This document shows positions 8,146 through 15,801 of a stretch of DNA of 17,033 bases, piece after piece. The number at the start of each line of letters is the position of its first letter. The stretch's first letter is position 1. The notes below the pieces were generated by a model. That model had not been told where the DNA came from, ran no database searches, and saw nothing but the letters and a program-made list of their open reading frames with translations. Both the position numbers and the translations under genes were made by a program. Source of the stretch: Planctomycetaceae bacterium (GTDB lineage Bacteria; Planctomycetota; Planctomycetia; Pirellulales; Pirellulaceae); contig DTSG01000474.1 in assembly GCA_012965455.1 (NCBI GenBank), positions 1 through 17,033 on the forward strand, read 5' to 3'.

Positions 8146-8895
8146 ATGAGACTACTTTGCACTTTCGTTCTGTTACTTTTAACATCCGTGGTTTCGGCTG
8201 CCCCGATTAAAGTGGCTGTGTTTGAGGGGGATGGAGTTGGTAAGAGCTGTACAAATCTGATTACGACTTTAGATAATTCCAGCAAGATACAATTTAAAGT
8301 TTCACGGATTACCACGGCAGATATTCTTGCTGGAAAGCTAGCTGCATTTGATGTGCTCATCCACCCAGGTGGAAGTGGCAGCAAGCAGGGTAATGATTTG
8401 GGAGAAGATGGACGCCAGCAGGTGCGACAGTTCGTCAACCAGGGTGGCGGATTTCTGGGAGTCTGTGCCGGAGCCTATTTGGCAACCAATGACTATACAT
8501 GGTCACTCAAACTCATTGATGCCAAGGTGGTTGATCGCAAACATTGGGCACGGGGTAATGGCACGGTGCAACTGGAACTGTCAGCATCTGGACAGGACTT
8601 CTTCAAAGTCAAATCCAGTGAGTTGGACATTTTTTACGGTCAGGGGCCATTATTGGCTCGCCGCGAATGGGATGATCCAAAAACACCTGACTATGAAAGT
8701 CTGGCCATCTATGGCTCAGAGATCGCCAAGAACGGGGCTCCCAACGGAATCATGAAGGGCACATCAGCAGCGGTTCGCTGTAACTACGGCGAAGGCCGAG
8801 TCTTTTGTTTTAGCCCGCATCCCGAACTTACCGACGGACTCCATTATTTAATTCCCACGGCTGTCCAATGGTTAGTAGACGAAACAATTAAGTAG
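8146..8895 (+). CDS. Secreted BPL_N-type class I glutamine amidotransferase-like protein
   Basis: This 249-residue protein has a signal peptide (MRLLCTFVLLLLTSVVSA, residues 1-18) followed by a domain like the N-terminal part of biotin-protein ligases (BPL_N, class I GATase fold). Seen are the first strand IKVAVFEGDG, the IHPGGSGS turn (72-79), and the nucleophile elbow GFLGVCAGA with Cys107. A FSPHPEL motif carries His225 and Glu227, so the Cys-His-Glu triad is intact. Typical substrate residues of cytosolic amidotransferases cannot be assigned, and secretion argues against an ammonia-channelling role. The function of these exported versions is unknown to me. The open frame extends to TTG 8101, but ATG 8146 gives the signal peptide and has GGAGG 12 bases upstream. 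It may be co-transcribed with the DUF1080 gene. The 137-base gap downstream holds a separate promoter. Confidence 0.85.
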   Translation: MRLLCTFVLLLLTSVVSAAPIKVAVFEGDGVGKSCTNLITTLDNSSKIQFKVSRITTADILAGKLAAFDVLIHPGGSGSKQGNDLGEDGRQQVRQFVNQGGGFLGVCAGAYLATNDYTWSLKLIDAKVVDRKHWARGNGTVQLELSASGQDFFKVKSSELDIFYGQGPLLARREWDDPKTPDYESLAIYGSEIAKNGAPNGIMKGTSAAVRCNYGEGRVFCFSPHPELTDGLHYLIPTAVQWLVDETIK

Positions 8896-8971
8896 TCTCA
8901 CATGGAGCTATCCTGCCTATCCGTTGGTGCCATCCGAGGGTTTAATGGTTTTTGCTTTTCCCTGCAGAGAA

Positions 8972-8989
8972 GCTTGTTATAATGCAAGC
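8972..8989 (+). promoter_or_regulatory. Extended -10 promoter within a small inverted repeat
   Basis: TGTTATAAT (8975-8983) is a perfect extended -10 element. It is embedded in the inverted repeat GCTTG-8 bases-CAAGC. Transcription should start near 8990, and a GGGGAG ribosome site (9018-9023) then precedes ATG 9033. A weak -35 (TTTTCC, 8956-8961) lies 16 bases upstream, as expected for an extended -10 promoter. The inverted repeat could be an operator, but its arms are only five bases. Confidence 0.6.
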
Positions 8990-9032
8990 AAAGAATCCGC
9001 TGATTGATTGCAGGTTTTGGGGAGTGATTGCC

Positions 9033-9377
9033 ATGAAAAACCGTGTTGTATATTCGCTGATGCTGGTGGGTGTCAGCTTAGTATTGTCGCAGCCTGCACA
9101 GATTGTAGGTAATGAACCTGCCTCAGCGCTAACTGCAGCAAACGTCGATGTCTTGAAGATTTACGGCAAGATACAGATAGTGACGTCATTTCCGGACTAC
9201 AAGGTGCAGGTGGTGAATTCATTTCCTGACCTGAAAGTGCAAGTCGTGAATTCATTTCCCAACAAGCCGGGGAAATGGAAGATGGTGAACTCATTTCCCG
9301 ACTACAAGATTCAGCTAGTGAATTCATTCCCAGACTTCAAGATTAAATATGTGAATTCGTTTCCGGGAAAACCGTAG
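9033..9377 (+). CDS. Small secreted SFP-repeat protein (11-residue repeats)
   Basis: This 114-residue protein has an N-terminal signal-like segment (MKNRVVYSLMLVGVSLVLSQ, residues 1-20). The C-terminal two-thirds are six copies of an 11-residue unit of the form K-[IV]-Q-x-V-N-S-F-P-D-[YLF]. The SFP triplets start at residues 52, 63, 74, 87, 98 and 109. Spacing is 11, 11, 13, 11 and 11: two sets of three separated by an insert NKPGKW. Alternating hydrophobic residues suggest a stack of short beta strands with a Pro/Asp turn. I do not know a function. The longer open frame from 8952 would include the promoter, so ATG 9033 with GGGGAG nine bases upstream is preferred. It ends 13 bases before the convergent DUF1501 gene. 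It could be a short solenoid or an envelope-associated structural protein. Confidence 0.75.
   Translation: MKNRVVYSLMLVGVSLVLSQPAQIVGNEPASALTAANVDVLKIYGKIQIVTSFPDYKVQVVNSFPDLKVQVVNSFPNKPGKWKMVNSFPDYKIQLVNSFPDFKIKYVNSFPGKP
9168..9365 (+). repeat. Six degenerate 33-base tandem repeats encoding KxQxVNSFPDx
   Basis: The core gtgaattcatttcc recurs with small changes at 33, 33, 39, 33 and 33-base intervals. Most differences between copies are synonymous or conservative (Y/L/F at the last position, I/V in the strand). This implies amplification followed by selection on the protein. Confidence 0.8.
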
Positions 9378-9390
9378 GTTAAATCCAGTA

Positions 9391-10848
9391 CTACGAGATG
9401 ATGGCGCCGATCGGTTTTGCAAGTTCTTGGACGCCTGTTAACCGCTCATCGAGTCCACGGTGGTTGACGGTAAACCTAGCGTGATCAATTCCCATTTGGT
9501 GCATAACGGTCGCATTGAGGTCACGAATATGTACTGGATCTTCGAGAATGTTGTAACCAAACTCGTCGGTTTTTCCGTGTGTCACTCCGCCCTTGATGCC
9601 ACCGCCGGCCATCCACATGCTATAGCACTTAGGATGATGATCACGACCATAGTTGGTTTTGCTAAGGGTACCTTGGCTGTAAATAGTACGGCCAAATTCA
9701 CCACCGTAAATTACGAGGGTGTCATCGAGCAGTCCACGTTGTTTTAAATCTTGGACGAGTGCCCACGCGGGTTGATCAACTTCTTTTGTTTGCCGTCGTA
9801 GCGCCGCTGGTAGGCCGCCATGATGATCCCAACCGCGATGGAAAATTTGAGTGAAGCGAACTCCCTGCTCAGCCATGCGTCGAGCCAAGATGCAATTGTG
9901 ACCGAAGGTGCCGGGTTTGAGAACGTCCTCGCCATACATGTCGAGGATGTGTTGAGGTTCGTCGGAGATATCGACCAATTCCGGAACAGATGACTGCATG
10001 CGAAAGGCCATCTCATATTGCGAAATACGAGTGTGTGTTTCGGGATCTCCCACTTCGTCATAAATACGACGATTCATCGTTTGTAATCGGTCGAGCATCA
10101 ATCGTCGTGCTTTGCTGCTGATGCCCGCAGGATTGGAAATGTAGAGAACTGGATCTCCTTGAGCGCGGAAGGCAACGCCCGCGTGAGTGGAAGGCAAGAA
10201 GCCACTGCCCCAAAGTCTGGAGTACAATGCCTGTCCACGGGGCTCGCAGTTGAGCACGATAAACTCGGGTAAATTGCGGTTCATGGATCCCAGACCATAG
10301 CTCAGCCATGCGCCCAATGTTGGCTTACCCGGAATCTGGCTGCCGGTTTGGATAAAAGTAATGGCGGGATCATGGTTAATGGCTTCGGTCCATACGGTGT
10401 GAATAAATGCGAGGTCATCCGCCATCGAGCCGATTTTAGGTAGCAATTCACAGATACGTTTCCCAGAAGCTCCGTGTTGGTCGAAACGGAATATTGAAGG
10501 GGCGATGGGGAATCGAGATTGTGCTGCCGTCATAGTGGTCAGGCGTTGGCCCTGCCGCACTGATTCCGGTAAATCCTTGTCAAACCAATCTTGCATCGTG
10601 GGTTTGTAGTCATAAGTGTCTAAGTGAGACGGCGCACCTGCCATGAACAACCAGATTACTCGTTTGGCTTTCGGCGTAAAATGGCCGTTACCGAGTGTGC
10701 CACCAATGGCGTTTTCGGCAGCACCAACGCTTGCTGGGTCGGACATGAGACTTGCTAATGCCGCGGCGCCGAGTCCTTTGGAAGCTTTACCAAAAAACTG
10801 TCGCCGTGTTTCCATTGCAACCCACTGGTCTATGGGGGATTTTGTCAT
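9391..10848 (-). CDS. DUF1501 domain-containing protein, partner of the upstream PSCyt/DUF1553 gene
   Basis: This 485-residue DUF1501 protein is from a different subgroup than the copy at the left edge. Its N terminus reads METRRQFFGKASKGLGAAAL (from residue 12), a twin-arginine leader, so the folded protein is probably exported by Tat. Family signatures are FMAGAPSHLDTYDYKP (68-83), GGEFGRT (382-388), GRDHHPK (401-407), MAGGGIKGG and HRGLDERLTG at the C terminus. This last ending is typical of the subgroup paired with DUF1549/DUF1553 proteins. The upstream gene on the same strand ends 64 bases before this start, with no terminator seen, so they form an operon. The open frame runs to 10935, overlapping that gene's end. 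I chose ATG 10848, while a second Met at codon 12 is possible. The biochemical role of the family is unresolved. Confidence 0.92.
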   Translation of the reverse strand: MTKSPIDQWVAMETRRQFFGKASKGLGAAALASLMSDPASVGAAENAIGGTLGNGHFTPKAKRVIWLFMAGAPSHLDTYDYKPTMQDWFDKDLPESVRQGQRLTTMTAAQSRFPIAPSIFRFDQHGASGKRICELLPKIGSMADDLAFIHTVWTEAINHDPAITFIQTGSQIPGKPTLGAWLSYGLGSMNRNLPEFIVLNCEPRGQALYSRLWGSGFLPSTHAGVAFRAQGDPVLYISNPAGISSKARRLMLDRLQTMNRRIYDEVGDPETHTRISQYEMAFRMQSSVPELVDISDEPQHILDMYGEDVLKPGTFGHNCILARRMAEQGVRFTQIFHRGWDHHGGLPAALRRQTKEVDQPAWALVQDLKQRGLLDDTLVIYGGEFGRTIYSQGTLSKTNYGRDHHPKCYSMWMAGGGIKGGVTHGKTDEFGYNILEDPVHIRDLNATVMHQMGIDHARFTVNHRGLDERLTGVQELAKPIGAIIS

Positions 10849-10912
10849 TGAGTCGTTTCTTTTGTTGAGAATGTAATTTTGGGAGTTGGCTTTTGAATGT
10901 ATGTCTTTGTGA

Positions 10913-13900
10913 TTACTTGTTGATGAAATCGTCACGATTCATCAGGGTGTTGGCAACGATTGTCCACGCTGCTAATTCGGCCGCGTCGAGTGTTTCATCT
11001 GGGGAAGTGTCACCTACTTTGACAAGTTCCTTCGCCGCTTTTGTATCATCCTTGAATAGATCGTGAACTTCCTTGAATCCAGATTCCATATCGGAGACGT
11101 CAGCAGGCGTTGCTGGGCGTTTGAATACGGTTGTGAACATCCACATAGCACGACACTGTTGGTCGGGATACTTTTGCATACTTTGTTGGGCTAAGTGACG
11201 TGCTGCTTCTATAAACTGTGGATCGTTGAGCATTACGAGTGCTTGGATAGGAGTGTTGGTGCGTTCACGGCGAACGGTGCATTGTTCGCGAGTTGGGGCG
11301 TTGAACGCTGCCATCGACGGTGGCGGCGACGTGCGTTTCCAAAATGTATAAACGCTGCGGCGGTACAAAGCATCTCCTTCATCACGATTAAAGTAACGAG
11401 TGTTACTGCCCGTAATGGCGACAACCTTCCAGAGACCCGCAGGTTGATATGGTTTTACACTAGGGCCACCCATTTCTGTCTTTAATAGGCCACTGACGGA
11501 TAAAGCTTGGTCACGTAAAATTTCAGCATCGAGTCTCAATCGCGGACCGCGAGCGTGGTATCGGTTGCCGCGATCGATTTCAATATGCTTACCAGTTATC
11601 TGCCCGCTTTGACGGTATGTTGCGGATGTGAGCATGAGCTTGAGAATGTGCTTGACGTCCCAACCGGATTCGATAAATTCTACTGCCAGCCAATCAAGTA
11701 ATTCCGGATGCGTTGGTCGCTCTCCCATGACCCCGAAGTCTTCGGAGGTTTTAACCAGTCCGATCCCAAAAATGGATTGCCACAGTCGATTGACCATAAC
11801 ACGGGCAGTTAGTGGATGGCTGGGGTCAACAAGCCAGTTTGCCAAGTCCATGCGATTGGAGAAGGCGGTTCGATATTTTCCGAATTGAAGAACTTCGGGT
11901 ACTCCTGGAGCGACTTCATCTAGGCGTTGGTCGTATTCGCCGCGCGACAGCACCCAAGCGGTCGCTGGTGTTGGGCGTTCCTGCATGACCAAGGTTGTGG
12001 TGCTGCGTGAGTAGATATAGTCTCGGCGAGTTTGGGACTTCCACAACTTAGCAAGGTCGTTTTGATAGGTTGGATTGATACTTGTATTATAAAATCCGGT
12101 TAGTTTTGCTCGGTCGTCGGAGGTCAGATCTTTCCATTTCGAATCAGAGTCGATCAAGTCAGCAATTTCGTATTCGTCGGGAAAAATACGACATTCTTCG
12201 TTGGAGACCCAGCGGCGGTAGATGCGGATATCGGCTAGGGAACCTGTGGGAAGGTTACCCGCAATTTTTAGTGGTGCGGCCGGTAAATCGGTTGCGTCGA
12301 TGAGATCTTCACTGGAGTTGCGTAGCATATGTTGCACGCCATTGATCAGCACGGTGATTGATGAGTTCGATTGACCCCCAGAGTATCTCACACAAACATG
12401 CTGCCATGAGCGTGGAGCAAGAGGTGTTTCTCCGGGTAATTGGCATTTGATATTCTTTCCCGTGCCATCATGTAATTCAAAAAGGAGCTGCCCTTGAGTG
12501 GATGCGTTGATTTTCCAGCCAACCGTTTTTTTGTCTTCGTTTTGCGATGTCTGGTCGAAAATAGCACTGGAAAGAAGCTTGTCCGGGGTGCGAATCCAGA
12601 AACTAACGGTTAGTGGTTCGTCCGTGCGAATAGCTGGAAAGTCAGTTGAAAATCCCCCTGCTGTGGCAAACCGGATACCGCGTTTTCCAGCGGGATTATC
12701 CGTCGCAAAGGTAGCGTCTGCTGGAAGTTGTTCAGGAATGACTGCAGTTTTAATCGCGTTCTCAACTTTGTTTTTGCTGCTGTCGTCTGAACGCTCAAAC
12801 AGCAGACTCCCTTTTTCGTTATCACTCAGCGGGAGATACATCAACAAGTCCTCCGCGGAGACGAGTGTGCTCGTCGGGGATTGTCGATTAGGCCACCAGC
12901 GTCGCATTTTGGTTGTCGGAGTTAATTGTGCTAGACGTTGATATAATTGTTGCCGTTTCACAAGAAGTTCATTCCATTCATCAGCAAACTCTTCTTTGGC
13001 AATGGTGACCACAGGCGGTGAATCTTTTTGATTGCCGTCCATCACGGGCTGAGTAGTGTTGTTGAAGAACGCACCAAGTTGATAAAACTCGCGTTGGCTA
13101 ATAGGGTCATACTTGTGATCGTGGCAGACGGCACATCCGGCGGTGAGCCCCAAGAAAACGGTCGTAGTTGTTTCGACTCGATCAACCATATAACGCACGC
13201 CCACTTCTTCGGGAATCGCTCCGCCTTCACTGGTTGTGATATTGCAGCGACTGAAACCAGTGGCGATTTGCTGGGTCATTGTGGCTTGGGGTCGTAGGTC
13301 GCCAGCGATTTGATCGATGACAAATTGGTCAAAGGGCATGTTGTTGTTAAATGCTGCGATTACCCAATCTCGATAGGGCCAAATTTCTCGATAGTTATCG
13401 ACGTGCATGCCGTGCGTGTCGCCATAGCGTGCGGCATCGAGCCAATAACGAGCACGGTGCTCACCCGCATGTTTTGATGCGAGTAGTTCGTCAATGTAGG
13501 ATTCGTAGGCGGAGTCAGAGTTTTCTGCCTTTACTAATGTCGTGACTGCGGTTGCTTGAGGTGGCAATCCGGTTGTGTCCAATGCAGCGCGACGAGCGAT
13601 TGTATATGCGTCGGCTGCCGGATTGGGTGTCAGTGATAATTTACTAAGTTTTCGTAGGATAAAATGGTCGATCTGGTTTTTGGCCCAGGTCGAGTTTGTT
13701 ATTTGCGGGACAGTCGGTCGTGACGGCTTGATAAAGGCCCAGTGTTTTTCCCAGCGGGCACCTTCGTTGATCCACTGGGTAAGCAATTTTTTAGATTCGG
13801 CGGAGAGCGGTTTATTATGTTCCGCCGGCGGCATTATTAATTCATTGTCGGTTGAATTGATACGATTTATCAATTCCGATTGTTTTGCATTTCCGGCGAC

Positions 13901-14131
13901 AATGAAACCGCTTGCAAGGGCCGCACTTTCGATGTCCAGTCGCAGGTCCGCTTTACGACTCGCAGCGTCAGGGCCGTGACAGGCGAGGCAATGCTGGGTC
14001 AGTATAGGTCGAATTTGTTTATTGAATTCAACTGGGGCGGCATTTAGTGCAAGCGGTGTAGAAACCGTATATGCGGCGAATAAATGAACGGCAACAAAAA
14101 TACAGCGGCGTTTGATAGATGAGGTATTCAT
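10913..14131 (-). CDS. PSCyt1-DUF1549-LamG-DUF1553 planctomycete cytochrome protein
   Basis: This 1072-residue exported protein has the standard planctomycete architecture. A signal peptide (to about residue 32, LNAAP) is followed by a PSCyt1 domain with heme-type motif CLACHGPDA (48-56) and the MPP element near 100-102. Then comes DUF1549/PSCyt2 (about 148-358) with a second CXXCH (CAVCHDHK, 333-340). A LamG/concanavalin-like sandwich follows (about 428-645, with LTVSFWIRTPDK, SWQHVCVRYSGG and ADIRIYRRW). The C-terminal DUF1553 (about 760-1030) includes LANWLVDPSHPLTARVMVNR and SEDFGVMGERPTHPELLDWL. Such proteins are exported, have candidate heme sites and are usually followed by DUF1501, as here. 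They are proposed to act in extracytoplasmic substrate use, but no reaction is established. The upstream gene, a predicted selenoprotein, ends 94 bases before the start on the same strand. No strong ribosome site is visible at this start. Confidence 0.93.
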   Translation of the reverse strand: MNTSSIKRRCIFVAVHLFAAYTVSTPLALNAAPVEFNKQIRPILTQHCLACHGPDAASRKADLRLDIESAALASGFIVAGNAKQSELINRINSTDNELIMPPAEHNKPLSAESKKLLTQWINEGARWEKHWAFIKPSRPTVPQITNSTWAKNQIDHFILRKLSKLSLTPNPAADAYTIARRAALDTTGLPPQATAVTTLVKAENSDSAYESYIDELLASKHAGEHRARYWLDAARYGDTHGMHVDNYREIWPYRDWVIAAFNNNMPFDQFVIDQIAGDLRPQATMTQQIATGFSRCNITTSEGGAIPEEVGVRYMVDRVETTTTVFLGLTAGCAVCHDHKYDPISQREFYQLGAFFNNTTQPVMDGNQKDSPPVVTIAKEEFADEWNELLVKRQQLYQRLAQLTPTTKMRRWWPNRQSPTSTLVSAEDLLMYLPLSDNEKGSLLFERSDDSSKNKVENAIKTAVIPEQLPADATFATDNPAGKRGIRFATAGGFSTDFPAIRTDEPLTVSFWIRTPDKLLSSAIFDQTSQNEDKKTVGWKINASTQGQLLFELHDGTGKNIKCQLPGETPLAPRSWQHVCVRYSGGQSNSSITVLINGVQHMLRNSSEDLIDATDLPAAPLKIAGNLPTGSLADIRIYRRWVSNEECRIFPDEYEIADLIDSDSKWKDLTSDDRAKLTGFYNTSINPTYQNDLAKLWKSQTRRDYIYSRSTTTLVMQERPTPATAWVLSRGEYDQRLDEVAPGVPEVLQFGKYRTAFSNRMDLANWLVDPSHPLTARVMVNRLWQSIFGIGLVKTSEDFGVMGERPTHPELLDWLAVEFIESGWDVKHILKLMLTSATYRQSGQITGKHIEIDRGNRYHARGPRLRLDAEILRDQALSVSGLLKTEMGGPSVKPYQPAGLWKVVAITGSNTRYFNRDEGDALYRRSVYTFWKRTSPPPSMAAFNAPTREQCTVRRERTNTPIQALVMLNDPQFIEAARHLAQQSMQKYPDQQCRAMWMFTTVFKRPATPADVSDMESGFKEVHDLFKDDTKAAKELVKVGDTSPDETLDAAELAAWTIVANTLMNRDDFINK

Positions 14132-14225
14132 ATTATCTATTGTAAATCATGTAACCGCGAGTGTCTGCTTTTTGCCGTTCGAATTCTGTTTGACCTATGT
14201 ACGGTCATACGAAGTAATGGCAAAA

Positions 14226-15614
14226 CTATTCGCTTTGAATGTCGCGGGCATAGGGTCCGGACTGTCGGTTGAAATAGTCGATTTTGACCTTAGCCCCCAC
14301 GGTCAGATTTATGAGCGGTTGCTGTTGGGAGTTAGCACTGAATTGTGTGTACTCGCTGACGTGGAACAAATGTTGTTTGCCAGTGGAGTCGACAAGGTTG
14401 ATAGTGTTGTTGCGCAGATCGATTGATTCAATCTTGCCGGAAATAGTTATTGGTTTAGTCGCTTGAAACGGTCCGGTTGGTTCGACACGACCGTTGATCC
14501 AGCCAGCTCGGCGATTGAGTTCTCGGTAGATCGTGTAGTGTTGGGTGATGGGAATACAAAACGCAGGGTCATCAGAACAGGCAAAGTAGTTGACGGTTAA
14601 GCGTATCGGTTTGTCAGATGTCCAGCCTTGCACGTCGACTAGAAATTCACGCGGGTCAATGTCCGCTTCTGTGGAAACTTGCGGGCCATCAAGAGCCTGA
14701 GGCATGGTGACACCGGGTGGTAATTCCAGCTCGACGTGAAGTGGTTTGGTTAGATTGTTCCAATGTACGTTGTGAATTGGGTCGAGATGGAAACCAATGT
14801 ACATCTTACCGTTGCCAGTGTTGAAAAGAGCTTGATCCGTGTCCGCTCGTAGCTTGGTATAAAGCGGAGGGTTATTTGGTTTGATGGCCGGCTTACTGAT
14901 TAAAGGAATCATGCTGTTAGGAACTTTGATGCGTTTGACCACTCCCTGTTCGGCAGCCGGTTCCGGTTTTGCAATTGAGATATTAATGTCTTGAGCGGAT
15001 GTTGGGTTTTTGATTGGTCCGACGAGTGCGGCGAGGTCTTGCCTTAATTGCTGGGGATCTCCCCAAGTTCGTTTGCGGACAATGCGGCCGGTTGGGTCGA
15101 TGACGAATTCCGATGTTGGTGCATTTCCCAAGGCAGTCATTACATCATTGTTCATGGTGTCACAGAGCCAAGGTATTTTACCGCTAATGCGTTTTTCGGC
15201 GTCTTTGATGTGTAGCAAACGTTCTTGGAGGGTAACGGGCTGCACGTAGTGATTTAATTCGGGGTGAGCTAACGCTTTATAGATGTAGTAAAACTTGACG
15301 CCCTGCGGGGTGTAGTCATGAGCGATCGCCTCCAAACTGGGGACTTTGTTTAGAAATGGTGGTCACGTTAAGCAACCAAACAGCAAGACGGTGTATTGCC
15401 CTTTGAGACTGCGTAGCCGAAATTTCTTTCCAGCGGCGTCGTACAGTGTGATGTTAGGTAGTTTTGCGTCAAGCGGTGGAGAGGTTTCCTGAAAAATACG
15501 ATCGAGTCGTTCTAGCAGTCGTTCGCCTGGAGGTAGATCGAATTCTTGAGCCGCCAGCGGAAGCGAGAGCAGCACAAACAGTAATAGGGCGGTGATGGTG
15601 GTTGTTTTTCTCAT
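14226..15614 (-). CDS. Predicted selenoprotein: deiodinase-like thioredoxin-fold protein with Sec84, fused to DsbD-alpha-like and beta-barrel domains
   Basis: I read one 462-residue protein across an in-frame TGA at 15363-15365, decoded as selenocysteine 84. Residues 1-22 are a signal peptide (MRKTTTITALLLFVLLSLPLAA). Residues 52-200 form a thioredoxin-like domain with active site FGCLT-U-PPF. This gives a Cys81-x-x-Sec84 pair and matches the FGSxTUPPF signature of iodothyronine deiodinases (T4_deiodinase family). His117 (YKALAHPE) lies 33 residues after Sec, close to the deiodinase spacing, but the EEAH and DGW context of true deiodinases is absent. A redoxin or peroxidase role is therefore more likely. 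Residues about 245-365 resemble the DsbD alpha domain (NYFACSDDPAFCIP, Cys346 and Cys353). Residues about 380-462 resemble a small beta-barrel of the DUF5666 type. It is first in a likely operon with the PSCyt1/DUF1553 and DUF1501 genes. A nonsense mutation is the alternative reading. Confidence 0.82.
15329..15356 (-). promoter_or_regulatory. Candidate bacterial SECIS hairpin downstream of the UGA
   Basis: Counting from the base after UGA, positions 7-15 (UUUCUAAAC) can pair with 26-34 (GUUUGGAGG) as nine continuous base pairs, including G-U pairs. An alternative fold pairs CAAA (15-18) with UUUG (27-30) and leaves an eight-base apical loop starting G-U at position 19. A guanine at the start of the loop, 16-37 bases after UGA, is what bacterial SECIS elements usually show. 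The stem is AU/GU-rich and no folding was computed. Confidence 0.45.
15363..15365 (-). other. In-frame UGA read as selenocysteine codon (Sec84)
   Basis: The 83-codon upstream part ends ...LLFGCLT and the frame continues without any shift as PPFLNKVPSLEAIAHDY. The stop-to-sense junction sits exactly at the catalytic position of the thioredoxin/deiodinase active site. A Cys codon (TGT or TGC) is one base away from TGA, as expected for Sec/Cys exchange. Confidence 0.82.
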
Positions 15615-15762
15615 GCTGTCTATCGTAGGTGATTATGGTATGTGTGTCTAATAATGATCACTTACTGGGTCGGCATGAATTGTGATTTCGGTAAAAGTCA
15701 GCGATGACATCCAGTTAGGGGAGTTTCCAAAAATAGTTATGATCACATTTTTACTATTTTAG

Positions 15763-15791
15763 TTCTTAGAAGCGATATTTGCGATTATACT
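15763..15791 (+). promoter_or_regulatory. Candidate promoter for the metal-efflux genes
   Basis: TATACT (15786-15791) matches five of six -10 positions. TTCTTA (15763-15768) is a weak -35 at a 17-base spacing. Transcription would begin near 15798, leaving almost no leader before ATG 15802. That suggests either leaderless translation or use of the in-frame TTG at 15835, which has AGAAG upstream. Confidence 0.35.
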
Positions 15792-15801
15792 GAAATGCAA
15801 T

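Noticed and set aside
8952..9032. N-terminal 27-residue extension of the repeat protein
   Set aside because: It would span the extended -10 promoter and the ribosome site. The signal-like segment begins at 9033.
9168..9365. CRISPR-like array
   Set aside because: The repeats are in phase with a coding frame, contiguous without spacers, and vary at synonymous positions.
12498..12941. 147-aa plus-strand open frame inside the large cytochrome gene
   Set aside because: Antisense to a well-supported family protein (LamG region). Its translation has no domain character.
14191..14207. Inverted repeat TGACC/GGTCA between the selenoprotein and the cytochrome gene
   Set aside because: Only five bases per arm, with no U-tract on the minus strand. 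Not enough for a terminator or operator call.
15329..15365. Frameshift or pseudogene explanation for the UGA
   Set aside because: No frame change is needed, both sides keep good coding character, there are no further stops, and the UGA occupies the catalytic position. A nonsense mutation cannot be formally excluded without genome context.
15363..15614. Stand-alone 83-aa secreted protein and a separate 369-aa gene starting at TTG 15335
   Set aside because: They share one frame. The joined product has an unbroken thioredoxin/deiodinase-like domain, the TTG has no ribosome site, and neither half alone forms a complete fold.
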